DNA of 64,000 nt, taken from the NCBI GenBank assembly GCA_029298735.1, contig JANSLP010000055.1:62001-126000 (forward strand). The letters run 5' to 3'. The position numbers were made by a program, and so were the translations under genes. The DNA comes from Ophiostoma sp. CBS 140.51 (taxonomy: Eukaryota; Ascomycota; Sordariomycetes; Ophiostomatales; Ophiostomataceae). The notes beneath the pieces were generated by a model that saw nothing but the letters and a program-made list of their open reading frames with translations, ran no database searches and was not told the DNA's origin. Numbering within the stretch: position 1 is the stretch's first letter; the number at the start of each line of letters is the position of its first letter. Positions 14,664 through 23,980 of this stretch are shown in pieces.

Positions 14664-15090
14664 GTGTGCTGTATGTAATGTTTTATAGTCGTTTACGATA
14701 CTCAAGGTCATGTCTATAACTGTACAATAATCAAAATATTCCCATCTTTGTTATTACTTTTCAAAACTTCAATTCATAAGTGTGTATTTTCATTCCTAAA
14801 ATATAGGGCCAAAATCCTGTACGCCTCCGTCTGAAAGTGATCGTACATCATAACTATAGGTGTGCAATCGGGGGTGTTCAACTTTCAAGCCTCAACACTG
14901 TATAAAGTATCATTTAAAAGTTTTCCGCACTTATTCAGGGATCGGACTCTCGCTCTCTCGCTGCCTCCTCCATTGCCGGACGACCGTGCAGCCAAGAATA
15001 CCAGTCCCGATTGTTGACGCCACGCGAAGGCCGCTGTTACATTTTATGGTTAGCAAACTGCTCTTGAAAGTTAATATGCAAGTGTGCATC
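14664..15090. other. A/T-rich convergent intergenic region
   Basis: This lies between the 3' ends of two convergent small membrane-protein genes. It is strongly A/T-rich (14690-14820) and contains no ORF of note. Confidence 0.5.
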
Positions 15091-15531
15091 TTACACAACA
15101 GCTAGTCCCAACTTGAATGTCATGTATGCCGCATCTTCCCCTTTTGTCGCTTCGTTCAGCGTACTTATGTCGTCGCCGCTGTGAAAGCCGGGGCTCAAAC
15201 ACATAACCGCGCCGATACCACAAAAGACGCCGGAACCAATGTCGGCCAGGATGACGGTAGGCACCATGGCGCTCGATTTGGCGCTGTAAAGGAGAATGGC
15301 TCCTACATCACCAACTATAGAGACGAGGGACTGCCTTGGGTTAGCGGTATGCATAAGTCGTCCAGGTGCATCGTATATACTCACCCCTGCAATCAGTATG
15401 CCAAGTGCAGCTTCGTGCGTCAAGACGGCCGTGTAAAGAGCCATGGCGAGCAGTGATACGGCTGTCGCAATGAGCCCCAGACGAACCGTTTTGTGCAACC
15501 ACTCTCCGATGCTGGTCGGATGTGGCGCCAT
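15091..15531 (-). CDS. Small uncharacterised membrane protein
   Basis: Two exons are proposed, 15531-15385 and 15330-15091, with a 54-base GTGAGT...GGCAG intron containing GCTAAC before its acceptor; the product is about 128 residues. The unspliced frame also stays open (146 residues), so the intron is inferred from its signals and because removing it joins two hydrophobic stretches. Three hydrophobic segments are visible: LGLIATAVSLLAMALYTAVL, LVSIVGDVGAILLYSA and VILADIGSGVFCGIGAVMCL. I recognise no family. The gene converges with the membrane-protein gene ending at 14663. Confidence 0.55.
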   Translation of the reverse strand: MAPHPTSIGEWLHKTVRLGLIATAVSLLAMALYTAVLTHEAALGILIAGVSIYDAPGRLMHTANPRQSLVSIVGDVGAILLYSAKSSAMVPTVILADIGSGVFCGIGAVMCLSPGFHSGDDISTLNEATKGEDAAYMTFKLGLAVV

Positions 15532-16556
15532 TGTTGACTATTTGATATGGAAGCGATAAAGAAAAGACAACAATTTCTCGTGATGGACGAGCGGAGGGCA
15601 GAGGGAGGCACATTATCTTGCACATGTTTTTGAGCTCCTCGGGTATGGCCAGACGCGTCTGCTTCAGCCTGTTTTCCTCACATTTTCACCTGTTGCTGTG
15701 GCGTAGGTATCGAGCAACTGTGCCGCGCAGGCAGAACAGATGTTTTAATTTCCTAGACATCGTGTTTGTTGGCCCCCAAATAAATACGGCACATGATTTG
15801 TAGAAACGAGAACGAGAGGCTTCAATATACAGTCACAACGTAGCTGCGATACACGACATTGTAGATGCAATGTTGATGAGCATCGCAGCTTTCCACAGCA
15901 GCCCACTGTACCTTCGATGATCCCCACTTCAGTCCTTTGAGCTTATTCTATTGTCCGAAACGACAAGCAACAGTCTACCAGGGATAGGGGTCAATGAGAA
16001 CAGTCGTCAAAGAAAGAGAAAAACAAATCAGGGGTGGCCGCGGTCCACGAAAACGGCATAGCGCCAGAGAGCTGAACATGCATCGTGCCATGTTAGGATA
16101 AGGGAGGAAAAGCCACAAATCGTCCTCTGATATTATTTCCTTTTAGAGCATTCTTTCTTCCCCATTCGTTTCTGTCGTCGAATCTGCATCTTGAGGAGGT
16201 TCAACGGCATTTCTTTCTTCTTTGCGGACGCTATTTGCTTTTTCTTTCGGCTGCGATGGCATGGTGTCGATCAGATAGACCCGTCTGGGCTTGCCAGGGA
16301 TTCCCGACAGACAACAAAGCATTTGTTCGCTTTCCCGTGTTGTTCTTTTCTATCTGGTTCGTCAGATTTCGTGAATTTGTTGGCTTGAGCTGAATAGACA
16401 AGCAGATGCAACGCACAGATGGGACGCGAATATTGGAAATTGGTGGCTTAACATAAGGATGGCCCTGGCCGCTGTCTTGACTCTCCTTTTTCTCCATGAT
16501 CTTTAACCTTCTTTCTGTTTTCAACTCTGTCCAAGTGCGGACTCATCTTTACCACG
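15532..16556. other. Intergenic, divergent promoters
   Basis: No supported gene. It holds the promoter of the small membrane protein (left) and of the secreted Ser-rich protein (right). Confidence 0.5.
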
Positions 16557-17726
16557 ATGAGAATTCACAGCATCCTCGCCGGCGCCGTCGCCGCTCTGTG
16601 GCTCTTCGGCGGCGTTGAGGCTTCGGCTTGTCGACCAAGAAGATCGAGCAGGAGCAAAAGCGGTCCGTCTTCGATATCATCAATTTTATCGGCATCGTCA
16701 GTACTGTTAGTGTCACCAATACTGAGCTCCAGCTTAATTGTCAGCTCCAAATCCGCTTCCGCCTCTGGCTCGAGCTCTGTGCCCAGCTCGGCCTCGCCAG
16801 TGCCTTCGTCAGTGCCCTCGTCGTCTGCTTCTGGCTCGTCTTCTGGCTCGTCAGCTCCGTCATCATCCTTCTCTTCGTCTCCATCTTCTGCTCCGTCTTC
16901 TGCACCTTCGTCGGCATTTTCAGTACCTTCATCTGCTCCGTCATCTTCGCCATCGCCTTCGCCATCGTCAACGCCTTCCTCTGCTCCCTCTTCGACACCA
17001 TCAGTCTCGTCTTCGGTGCCTCCGTCTTCTCCATCGTCCACGCCATCACGCCCATCCTCTTCTCCATCGTCGGCGCCTTCTTCTGTTCCGACTTCTGCTC
17101 CATCTTCATCACCATCCCCAGCCCCCTCGTCGTCGCCGTCTCCTTCGTTCGCCCCGTCGTCCGCTGTATCCTCGTCACCCTCGATATCGCAGGCCAGCCC
17201 GTCAGCTGCCTCTGCCTCACCATCGCCAATCTGCTTCAACCTTATTGCCCACAGCACGGGCAACAATCATGTCGACGGCCAGATTATGGTCGTCCAGAAC
17301 GGCCTGCCATATCCATTCTTTGGTCTGAGTGGAGACGTATGGGTCGAGGCTGTCTTGTCGTTGACGCCCGAGGGATACCTCGAACAACAGGGCACCGTCG
17401 AGCAGGGTGGTGTCTTTGGCTATGCGGGCTTCCCCTACATCTTGCTTGCACCACTGAGCTACTACACCAGCAATGCCGGGTATGGGTTTGCACCAGCCAT
17501 CTGCACACTGAACAAAGCCACATCGGCCGTGGACTGCGTCGCCGCCGGCTATGGACCGCAGCTGTACTCGGCCATTCCAAACAGCTACTCGGTAGATTAT
17601 GATCTGTTCTGGACGGATGGAGGTGATGGAATCAACAACTCACCCATGGGAACAGATCAGTACCTACCGGCGTCGTTGTCGTATGTAGAAGTTGATTGTC
17701 CGTCGCAGCCGCAGGAGGCATATTAG
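16557..17726 (+). CDS. Secreted Ser/Pro-rich protein with a C-terminal unknown domain
   Basis: Single exon of 389 residues. MRIHSILAGAVAALWLFGG is a clear signal peptide, probably cut after VEASA. Residues 25-220 are a Ser/Pro/Ala linker (repeats of PSSAPSS/SPSSTPS type), a likely O-mannosylated stalk. The last 165 residues form a folded-looking domain starting CFNLIAHSTGNNHVDGQIMV with four Cys in total (CFNL, AICTL, VDCVA, VDCPS), so two disulphides are possible. There is no hydrophobic tail, so a GPI anchor is unlikely. This suggests a cell-wall or extracellular protein of unknown function. The TCX-rich linker keeps other frames open on both strands; those are shadows. Confidence 0.75.
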   Translation: MRIHSILAGAVAALWLFGGVEASACRPRRSSRSKSGPSSISSILSASSVLLVSPILSSSLIVSSKSASASGSSSVPSSASPVPSSVPSSSASGSSSGSSAPSSSFSSSPSSAPSSAPSSAFSVPSSAPSSSPSPSPSSTPSSAPSSTPSVSSSVPPSSPSSTPSRPSSSPSSAPSSVPTSAPSSSPSPAPSSSPSPSFAPSSAVSSSPSISQASPSAASASPSPICFNLIAHSTGNNHVDGQIMVVQNGLPYPFFGLSGDVWVEAVLSLTPEGYLEQQGTVEQGGVFGYAGFPYILLAPLSYYTSNAGYGFAPAICTLNKATSAVDCVAAGYGPQLYSAIPNSYSVDYDLFWTDGGDGINNSPMGTDQYLPASLSYVEVDCPSQPQEAY

Positions 17727-18200
17727 ATGAGGTCAACAATGGGTTGCTATCGTCGTTTGAGAGGTTATTTTTGTTTTTAAAAGAAACTTTTAATTCGATT
17801 TTGGAAAATTCGATTCTTTCGTGTCGTGATGTATGTCCAGAGATGGAAAGTGCGGTCCATATGCAGTAAACACTGAGTCACTATATCCACAGCTTTTTAG
17901 CACGGGTCATGTACTGTAATATATGTGTATTTGGCGTATTTGTATGATGCGTCATGATAGCAAACCACCGTCGCATTCAAATTGAATTGGAAGCCCACTT
18001 TTAAAGAAGAAGGGTTGTGAAACAGAGATGAATTGTACATCTACATAGAGTCTATCCAGGTCGTAGATGTTTAGAAATAATATGAGTTGGGTATCAAGTG
18101 TAGTCTCGTTGGCTCCTTCCCTCGATGTCGAGTTCGAGGCTTTCCTCAGCTCGCCCTTCTTCACCCCTCGCTCCTTCCTTGTGTTCCAATTGCCCCTCTC
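17727..18200. other. A/T-rich convergent intergenic region
   Basis: This is the space between the 3' ends of the secreted-protein gene and the RMD1-like gene. It contains a TGAGTCA heptamer at 17874-17880, but with no start codon nearby it is probably chance. Confidence 0.5.
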
Positions 18201-19862
18201 CTACTCCTTGGAAACAGCCTCCTCTGCCTTCTTCGACTCTTTTATCTCTCCACTTCCCTCCTTCAAGTCGAGATACACTCGCCGCAACTCAAAAACGACC
18301 TCGACGGCAATCAGCACGATGATGATCCATTCCAGCCGGGTGCCGTGGCGCTCGCTCGAAATCTCACGCAACACCGTGGCAATCTCCTGTGCATAGTCCA
18401 TCTTCTGGTTCAGCGTCTTGATGCGGACACCGACATCCAGAGCACGGCCGACTTGCTCGTAGTAGCCCTCAAGACCAAGCTCAGCCCGCGCGTCCCAAAA
18501 AATGTCCGGCAGCGCATCCGTCAGCTCTCGGTAATGGTTCAACTGGGCCCGCAGACTCAGCAGCTCGCCCGTCTTTTGCAGGATGAACTTTTGCGAAATA
18601 TGGCCCAGGCCGCCACCGTCACGGCCACCACTCTTCCGGCCAGCTAGAATCTCGGGGATTCGGCGTGTCGACTCGAAGTAGTCGGTAAACGACCGCTCCA
18701 GCACGGCCAGCTTGGTGCTCCGCGCGAGGCCGGAGGAGAAGGCAATCTGGGCGCGCGTCGTGGCCAGCCGGTCACCCTCGGCCGCTTCGTGGCGTGTACC
18801 CAGGACAACGACATCGCCGCGCATAGCACTGTTCTCGCGTGCAGCGTCACGCCGGAAATCGAGCGTCTCCGTTTCGCGCAGATCCAAAAACGGATCGGCC
18901 GCAGCGGCCACCAGGTGCGATGTGGCCAGCGCGTCGACAGCATCGGCCGGCAAACCCCAGCCGACAAGTGTACCGGACTCAAAGACGAACAGGTCAACCT
19001 CGCGCCACTCATCTTCGCTCGCGTTCTCATCCGCCGGTGGCGGCCACCATTTGCGTGCATGCACAACCTCGTGCGACTCGAAGCCGCTGCCGTCCGGGTC
19101 AATCTCGTAGCCCTGGTCTTCGAGAATGGTCATGACCTTTTCCATGTCAAACGACTCGGCCATGCAGACGGCACTGATGATGGTGCTGCCGTCGTCGAGT
19201 TCTTCCTGTTCGGCTTCGGCTTCCGTGGCTTCACGCGCCTCACGGCGGGATCTGGGCACGCGGGTGGAGGGCGACCGGGGTGAGTCTAACGTGGCAGCCT
19301 CGTCCACCTCAGTAGCCCGCGCCTCCTCGGCACGAATCTTCTTGGGTGGCGATCCAGACGGCTGTTGGGCAATCACTGCGACACGACGCAGCGAGTGCTT
19401 TGCACCGGCCGAGCGCGGCTTTCTCTTGGCAGCCTGCAAAGCTGCCGCAGAAGGTGTCGCAGGTGTTATGCCATTCTTGGTGTCCCTGGTATTTTTTGTG
19501 TCCTTTCCGGGAGTTGACTTTCCACCGCCTCCCTCGTTGTCGGCTCCATTGGGACGGAAAAGCAGATTCGAGGTGGAAAAGCCACGATGACGAGGCATCC
19601 CAATCGGAGCCGTCTTGTGGAAAACACAATGCCGGCCCAAGGGTGCAGTCAGGGTGGAGGCACTGCCGCTGCCGTACACCACATTGGGCCACAGCCGAGG
19701 CTGTCCACCGTGGATAAGACATGTCCTTTCGGTGGTGCTCAATGCACGAGATTGCTGGCAAACAGCAAAAGAAAAAGACGAAAAAGCTCGCCCAACGGAA
19801 GAGATCATGATTGCACGGCCGAACCGGCTGCTGGACGACGACGCGAGTGCTGGTGAGAGCAT
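18201..19862 (-). CDS. RMD1/RMND1-like mitochondrial protein (DUF155)
   Basis: Single minus-strand exon; from the ATG at 19862 it gives 553 residues. The N-terminus (MLSPALASSSSSRFGRAIM) is Ser/Arg-rich without acids, like a mitochondrial presequence. Residues 85-220 are a charged linker. The DUF155 core spans about residues 230-500: TIISAVCMAESFDMEKVM, then VDLFVFESGTLVGWGLPAD, then a helical part with DIFWDARAELGLEGYYEQVG. It ends with a membrane helix, LEWIIIVLIAVEVVFELRRV, and a short charged tail. This order is that of yeast Rmd1/Mrx10 and human RMND1, a mitochondrial inner-membrane protein that supports mitochondrial translation. Which paralogue it matches cannot be settled by eye. Confidence 0.88.
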   Translation of the reverse strand: MLSPALASSSSSRFGRAIMISSVGRAFSSFSFAVCQQSRALSTTERTCLIHGGQPRLWPNVVYGSGSASTLTAPLGRHCVFHKTAPIGMPRHRGFSTSNLLFRPNGADNEGGGGKSTPGKDTKNTRDTKNGITPATPSAAALQAAKRKPRSAGAKHSLRRVAVIAQQPSGSPPKKIRAEEARATEVDEAATLDSPRSPSTRVPRSRREAREATEAEAEQEELDDGSTIISAVCMAESFDMEKVMTILEDQGYEIDPDGSGFESHEVVHARKWWPPPADENASEDEWREVDLFVFESGTLVGWGLPADAVDALATSHLVAAAADPFLDLRETETLDFRRDAARENSAMRGDVVVLGTRHEAAEGDRLATTRAQIAFSSGLARSTKLAVLERSFTDYFESTRRIPEILAGRKSGGRDGGGLGHISQKFILQKTGELLSLRAQLNHYRELTDALPDIFWDARAELGLEGYYEQVGRALDVGVRIKTLNQKMDYAQEIATVLREISSERHGTRLEWIIIVLIAVEVVFELRRVYLDLKEGSGEIKESKKAEEAVSKE

Positions 19863-21335
19863 GGCGGCGTCGAGAAGATGGTAGCCATGCAATGGGCCTG
19901 TCAAGGGTGTAGTCGAAACAAAGAGCAACCGGTCAATGGCAATAAACAACGTTTGTTGTCTGATCTTGTGTTGTTGATCTGAACAATCTCAAAAAGGTCT
20001 TGATTCGTTGTTGAGTTTTCGGTGCAATCGCCGGCTAACTGTGGGCTGGCAGCGAATTACAGGACTGTATTCGCAGGCAGCGTCCACTGGAATGCTCGGC
20101 GTTCTAGCGGGGTCTAGCCTGGTCTGAGAGTATATCAACTCGGATATATGAATACAGGGGCCTCTTAACCCTCGCCAACTGCATATTCCAGGCAGACAAA
20201 TAAGAGACAATTATCTACCCTTCACCAAGCTATTGGACACATAAAAGGGGAAAGACACAAATAACATGAATTTCCCTTCTGTTGCACTTCTCTGAGCTGT
20301 CAATTGTTTTCTTTTCTGTTCTATTCGACATGTCCCGTTTGCAGCATTTCGTCCATTATCCTTTTAGCACGAAAAAAACTACGTCACAGGGCTCTTTGTG
20401 TTAGCTTTCACCCACTAACGAGCGGGGCCTGACCCTTGCCTTCAGGGTCTGATCAGGCGGGGCTGTGTCTAACGTCTCTTCCTACTCCTATTCCCCTTGT
20501 CCTCCTATCGAGCTGAGACTTCGTCTCAAGACCAGCTGCCAACGCATTGAGAACCAACAGACAGCTCTATTTTATCGGAGCGGCCCTTTCGCAAGTTACT
20601 ACACCCGTTTCACGTTTCGTGAGCAGTTGAACAGACAAAACACCTAGTGAAAGGCCTCTCTTCTCACCTTCATCACCGCTCTCTTCTTCAGATTCACTTT
20701 GTTCACTTCACCTCCTCTTCTTTCTTCACGCTTTCGTCATACCTCATCTTCTTCCGCGTCTGAGTTTCTTACTTCTCCGCAAATCCCGTATTATTTACAT
20801 ATTATCTCCAAAGTCACCCCCAGATCCCCCCAGACTGTCGATCTTTACCCCCTCCTCAACAAACGAACCAGACGGCCTTGAACTCGACCTGCCAACTTTT
20901 TTGCCTCCGACTGTCTCTCCTTGTCTCTCTTGCGACTCTCCATCTGCAAGTTTCGATCATTCTAACGGCGTCGACCACTCACATCTTTCTATTTATTCCC
21001 CGGACAAGTGATCGGCAACAGCATTTCCGTGTGGGCGAGCAGGACGGGAAGAAAAAGAAGACAAGAAAAAGAGACGTTCAAAAAGTCAAAGAAGTGTAAG
21101 TGAGCATACCGATGTTCCATTGACCATCTTGATTTTGCATCCTTTTTTTTTTCAAAAGAGGCATTTCTTATATCTCGAGACTTTTCCGTCTTCCCGCTGT
21201 CCGAAGTCTCCCAAGATGTTTGTTACTTTTCCCATTTACAAACAACCGGGTTAAACTTCAACTCCTTTGAATATATACTCTTATTATCACGCATTGTTTT
21301 TTACTATTCCCGTCACACATCCACACTCTCTCACA
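19863..21335. other. Divergent promoter region of RMD1-like gene and TBCC
   Basis: 1.47 kb with no supported gene. The right half (20640-21330) is C/T-rich, as in fungal leaders. Short ORFs here have no coding pattern. Confidence 0.5.
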
Positions 21336-22659
21336 ATGTCTCAAGTCATGAACCCCGTTGCTCATAACTACCCGTTTGCTTTTGCAGGAAAGCGGCCTAT
21401 CATGGATCCTAAGGAGCGGTTCTACCGCCAGTTCCAAATCGAAGTTCAGGGTAAGTATATACCAGTCTCGATCTATCCTACACATTGGCTAACTTTGCAG
21501 ACATTCAAAATCACATCAGCAAGCTCGGCTCTATCGCCATTGTTGGCGGTGAGCGCAAGGATGCCACAGACAGCATCCTCACCCGCATCTCCAAGCTTTC
21601 TCTCGAGGTGGCAGACGCTGCCGACTTCATTCCCGCCTACGACCAACGGACATACTCTGCAGTAAGTGCACCTTTCAAATAGTTTATATTTTATGTCTAC
21701 AGTGCTAACCCCCACAGACCGTCAAGTCCCTAACGGACCAGCTGAATGAGGAGCTGACTCGGTTGGCGCCGGCCAAACCCCGGTTCCAGTTCAAGCGGGC
21801 ACCCAAGACGGCCGCAGCCGCATCACAGGCAGCAAGCACGCCGGCTGCACCAGACAACCGCTTGCTCCGCGGTATGCCCGACAAGCCTGCTGCCAAGCCA
21901 GAGGAACAAGATTCAACCACAGCGGCTGAAGCGTCTGACGCTGTCGGCGCCCTGCCCGTGCTTGGTACTGCTGGGACGGCTGTTGTGACTAAGAATTACA
22001 ACGCCGAGATCAGCAGCACCAGTACTGCCGGCGGTGGTGTCCGCAAGCCCAGCTTCTCATCTGCCCGTGAAGTGGCTCTGTCTGGCCACACTGGCTTGCA
22101 CATCATCCTCCCACTGTCGGCGTCCCGTGCTACCTCGTATGGTAGTCTGACTGATCTTCACAACTGTGTCGTCGATATGTCCGTGCCCACATCCAGCGTG
22201 GCTCGTGGTGGCGGCGGTGCCGCTTTTCAGAGCCTCATGCTGCGCAACATTGAACGCAGTCTTATTGTGGCTGGCCATGTGAGTGGCGCCGTGCATATCA
22301 CCGGTCTCAAGAACTGTGTGCTTGTTGTCGCAGCACGCCAGGTCCGTATCCACGAGTGCGACAAAGTCGATGTGTATCTGCAGTGCGGCAGTCGGCCCAT
22401 TATCGAGGACTGCAAGGCAATGCGATTTGCACCACTGCCTGCCGTCTATGCCAACACAGACGGTGGTGACAGTGAGACTGTCAACCAGTGGGACCAAGTC
22501 GACGACTTCAAGTGGCTGCGGTCCGACGCGTCACCCAACTGGAGTGTGCTGCCCGAGGCGGAGCGGCTGCCAGAGACTGTCTGGACGGGTGCTGTGGCCA
22601 GTGGGCCAGGATTCGGTACAGAAGATGTTTTGAGTGCCGTCGGAATCGGGAAGAAGTAA
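21336..22659 (+). CDS. Tubulin-folding cofactor C (TBCC)
   Basis: Three exons, 21336-21450, 21501-21661 and 21718-22659, with GTAAGT donors, give about 405 residues. The N-terminal part (KERFYRQFQIEVQ, then DIQNHISKLGSIA) matches the helical, tubulin-binding TBCC N-domain. An Ala/Pro-rich linker follows. The C-terminal beta-helix (about residues 230-370) carries repeated short motifs, including NCVLVVAARQVRIHECDKVD and YLQCGSRPIIEDC. The Arg in RQVRIHEC sits where the GTPase-activating arginine finger lies in human TBCC. The protein acts with cofactors D and E to release folded alpha/beta-tubulin after GTP hydrolysis. It converges with MED9. Confidence 0.92.
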
Positions 22660-22825
22660 TGATGGAAATGGGGCGTGGTGGTCACAATTGACCAGGTATC
22701 GGACTAGGTATCGGCGTTGATTTTCTTTAATAGAGCAGCTCTCAGTCAAAGAGCATAATAGCAATTCGTTCAATTCGTAAAATATCGTAACGTCGTGTCA
22801 TCTTTTTGTTTTGCCCTCATCTTCC

Positions 22826-23332
22826 CTACATCTCCATCTTGTCGGCATCACGCTGCTCTTGCTCGCCGGCTGCGGCAAACTTGGCTCCGTCTGCCCGCAG
22901 CCGTGCCAGCATCGCCTTTTGTGCCTCAATGCGCGCCTCCAGCTGGCGGATCTTGACTTCTTGAGCAGCCACTGTCCGGTTCACATCAGGCAGCGTCTTG
23001 ATCTGCACGCGTGCGTGCTGAAGCTTGTGCTTGAGGCTGTCCGTCGCCGTCGGCAGGTCACGCAGACTAATGGGCGGGCCGGCAGCCGCGGCAGCAGCGG
23101 CCGCGCCGCCCATTGAGGCTCCCAAGGTATCATTGTCGTCGGTGCCGTTGCCATCAGCAGCTCCGTTTGTTGCCGCTGCAGCTCCATTGGCAGCGCCGTT
23201 GCCATTCGCTCCGTTTTGAGCACCGCCAGCCGGTTGCGGCGGCTTGAGACGCGCCAGGATGGCAGCGAGCTCAGCCGTCGTGTCGAGCGCGTCGGGCAAA
23301 AAGGTTTTCGGGAGGGCGAGTGGGTGGGCCAT
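22826..23332 (-). CDS. MED9: Mediator complex subunit 9
   Basis: Single exon of 168 residues. The N-terminus is a short helix (LDTTAELAAILARLKPPQP), followed by an Asn/Gly/Ala-rich spacer (residues 35-90). The C-terminal block has ISLRDLPTATDSLKHKLQ and then IKTLPDVNRTVAAQEVKIRQ, running into a coiled coil. This is the fungal Med9/Cse2 pattern: a Mediator middle-module subunit that binds Med4/Med7 partners and helps regulate Pol II. The length suits the family. Only the C-terminal 75 residues carry real family signal. Confidence 0.82.
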   Translation of the reverse strand: MAHPLALPKTFLPDALDTTAELAAILARLKPPQPAGGAQNGANGNGAANGAAAATNGAADGNGTDDNDTLGASMGGAAAAAAAAGPPISLRDLPTATDSLKHKLQHARVQIKTLPDVNRTVAAQEVKIRQLEARIEAQKAMLARLRADGAKFAAAGEQEQRDADKMEM

Positions 23333-23980
23333 TTTGGGGAATGTGGTCGAGAAAAGGTGATAAAACTAAGAGGTGGTCGTCGAGTTGTGATGTTGAATTG
23401 GTGAAGAGGCAGGATCGAGATGGAATGGCAGGAGTGGATTGGTTGAAACTAATGGAAGGAGCTGTGGAACGTTCTGAAGCTACTGGGCAGGAACGCGCCG
23501 AAGGATGCAGCACCGGTGGCACTGTACGGCTGAAGCGCACTTTCCACCAAAATCTGCACAGTAAGCAAACAGTGCTCTTGAAGGTCCACGGGTGCTCTTG
23601 CCTTCCAGCCGCTCTCTAATCGGCTGTTACCCCGCCAGATGGTCGGTCCCGCCAACAAAGAAGGCGCTGAAGCCCAGAGAAAAGTCGATGATGAAAAAGA
23701 TAGCAGTCAATAATAGCGAGTAATTCAGAACACCAAAAAAGAGCTCTCCTTTTTTTTTTCTCTCAACTTGAAAATCACGCAGACCCGTGTTTTATATCTC
23801 GACGTCCCATCTTTTCTGTCACCAAACTATACGAGCATCTTCTTCTCTTCATTGCGTTGATTGAGCTTGTTTGAATTGTTATCCTCGACAATCCTTTTCC
23901 CTTCGCCCCTTGCATCGAGCTTTATCGTCCGATTATTCCCCAACAAAAACAACAGATTTCCACAATACAAAACCTACAAA
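23333..23980. promoter_or_regulatory. Divergent promoter region of MED9 and iPGM
   Basis: 648 bases between divergent starts. The iPGM side ends in a C/A-rich leader (CAACAAAAACAACAG, CTACAAAATGG), common before highly expressed fungal genes. No specific site is assigned. Confidence 0.45.

Noticed and set aside
16628..17602. 324-codon second frame and an antisense acidic frame within the secreted protein gene
   Set aside because: They arise from TCX-rich Ser codons and lack an ATG start; only the signal-peptide frame has a sensible N- and C-terminus.
17874..17880. TGAGTCA heptamer like the one upstream of HIS7
   Set aside because: It lies between two convergent gene ends, so no promoter is nearby; it is expected by chance in 64 kb.
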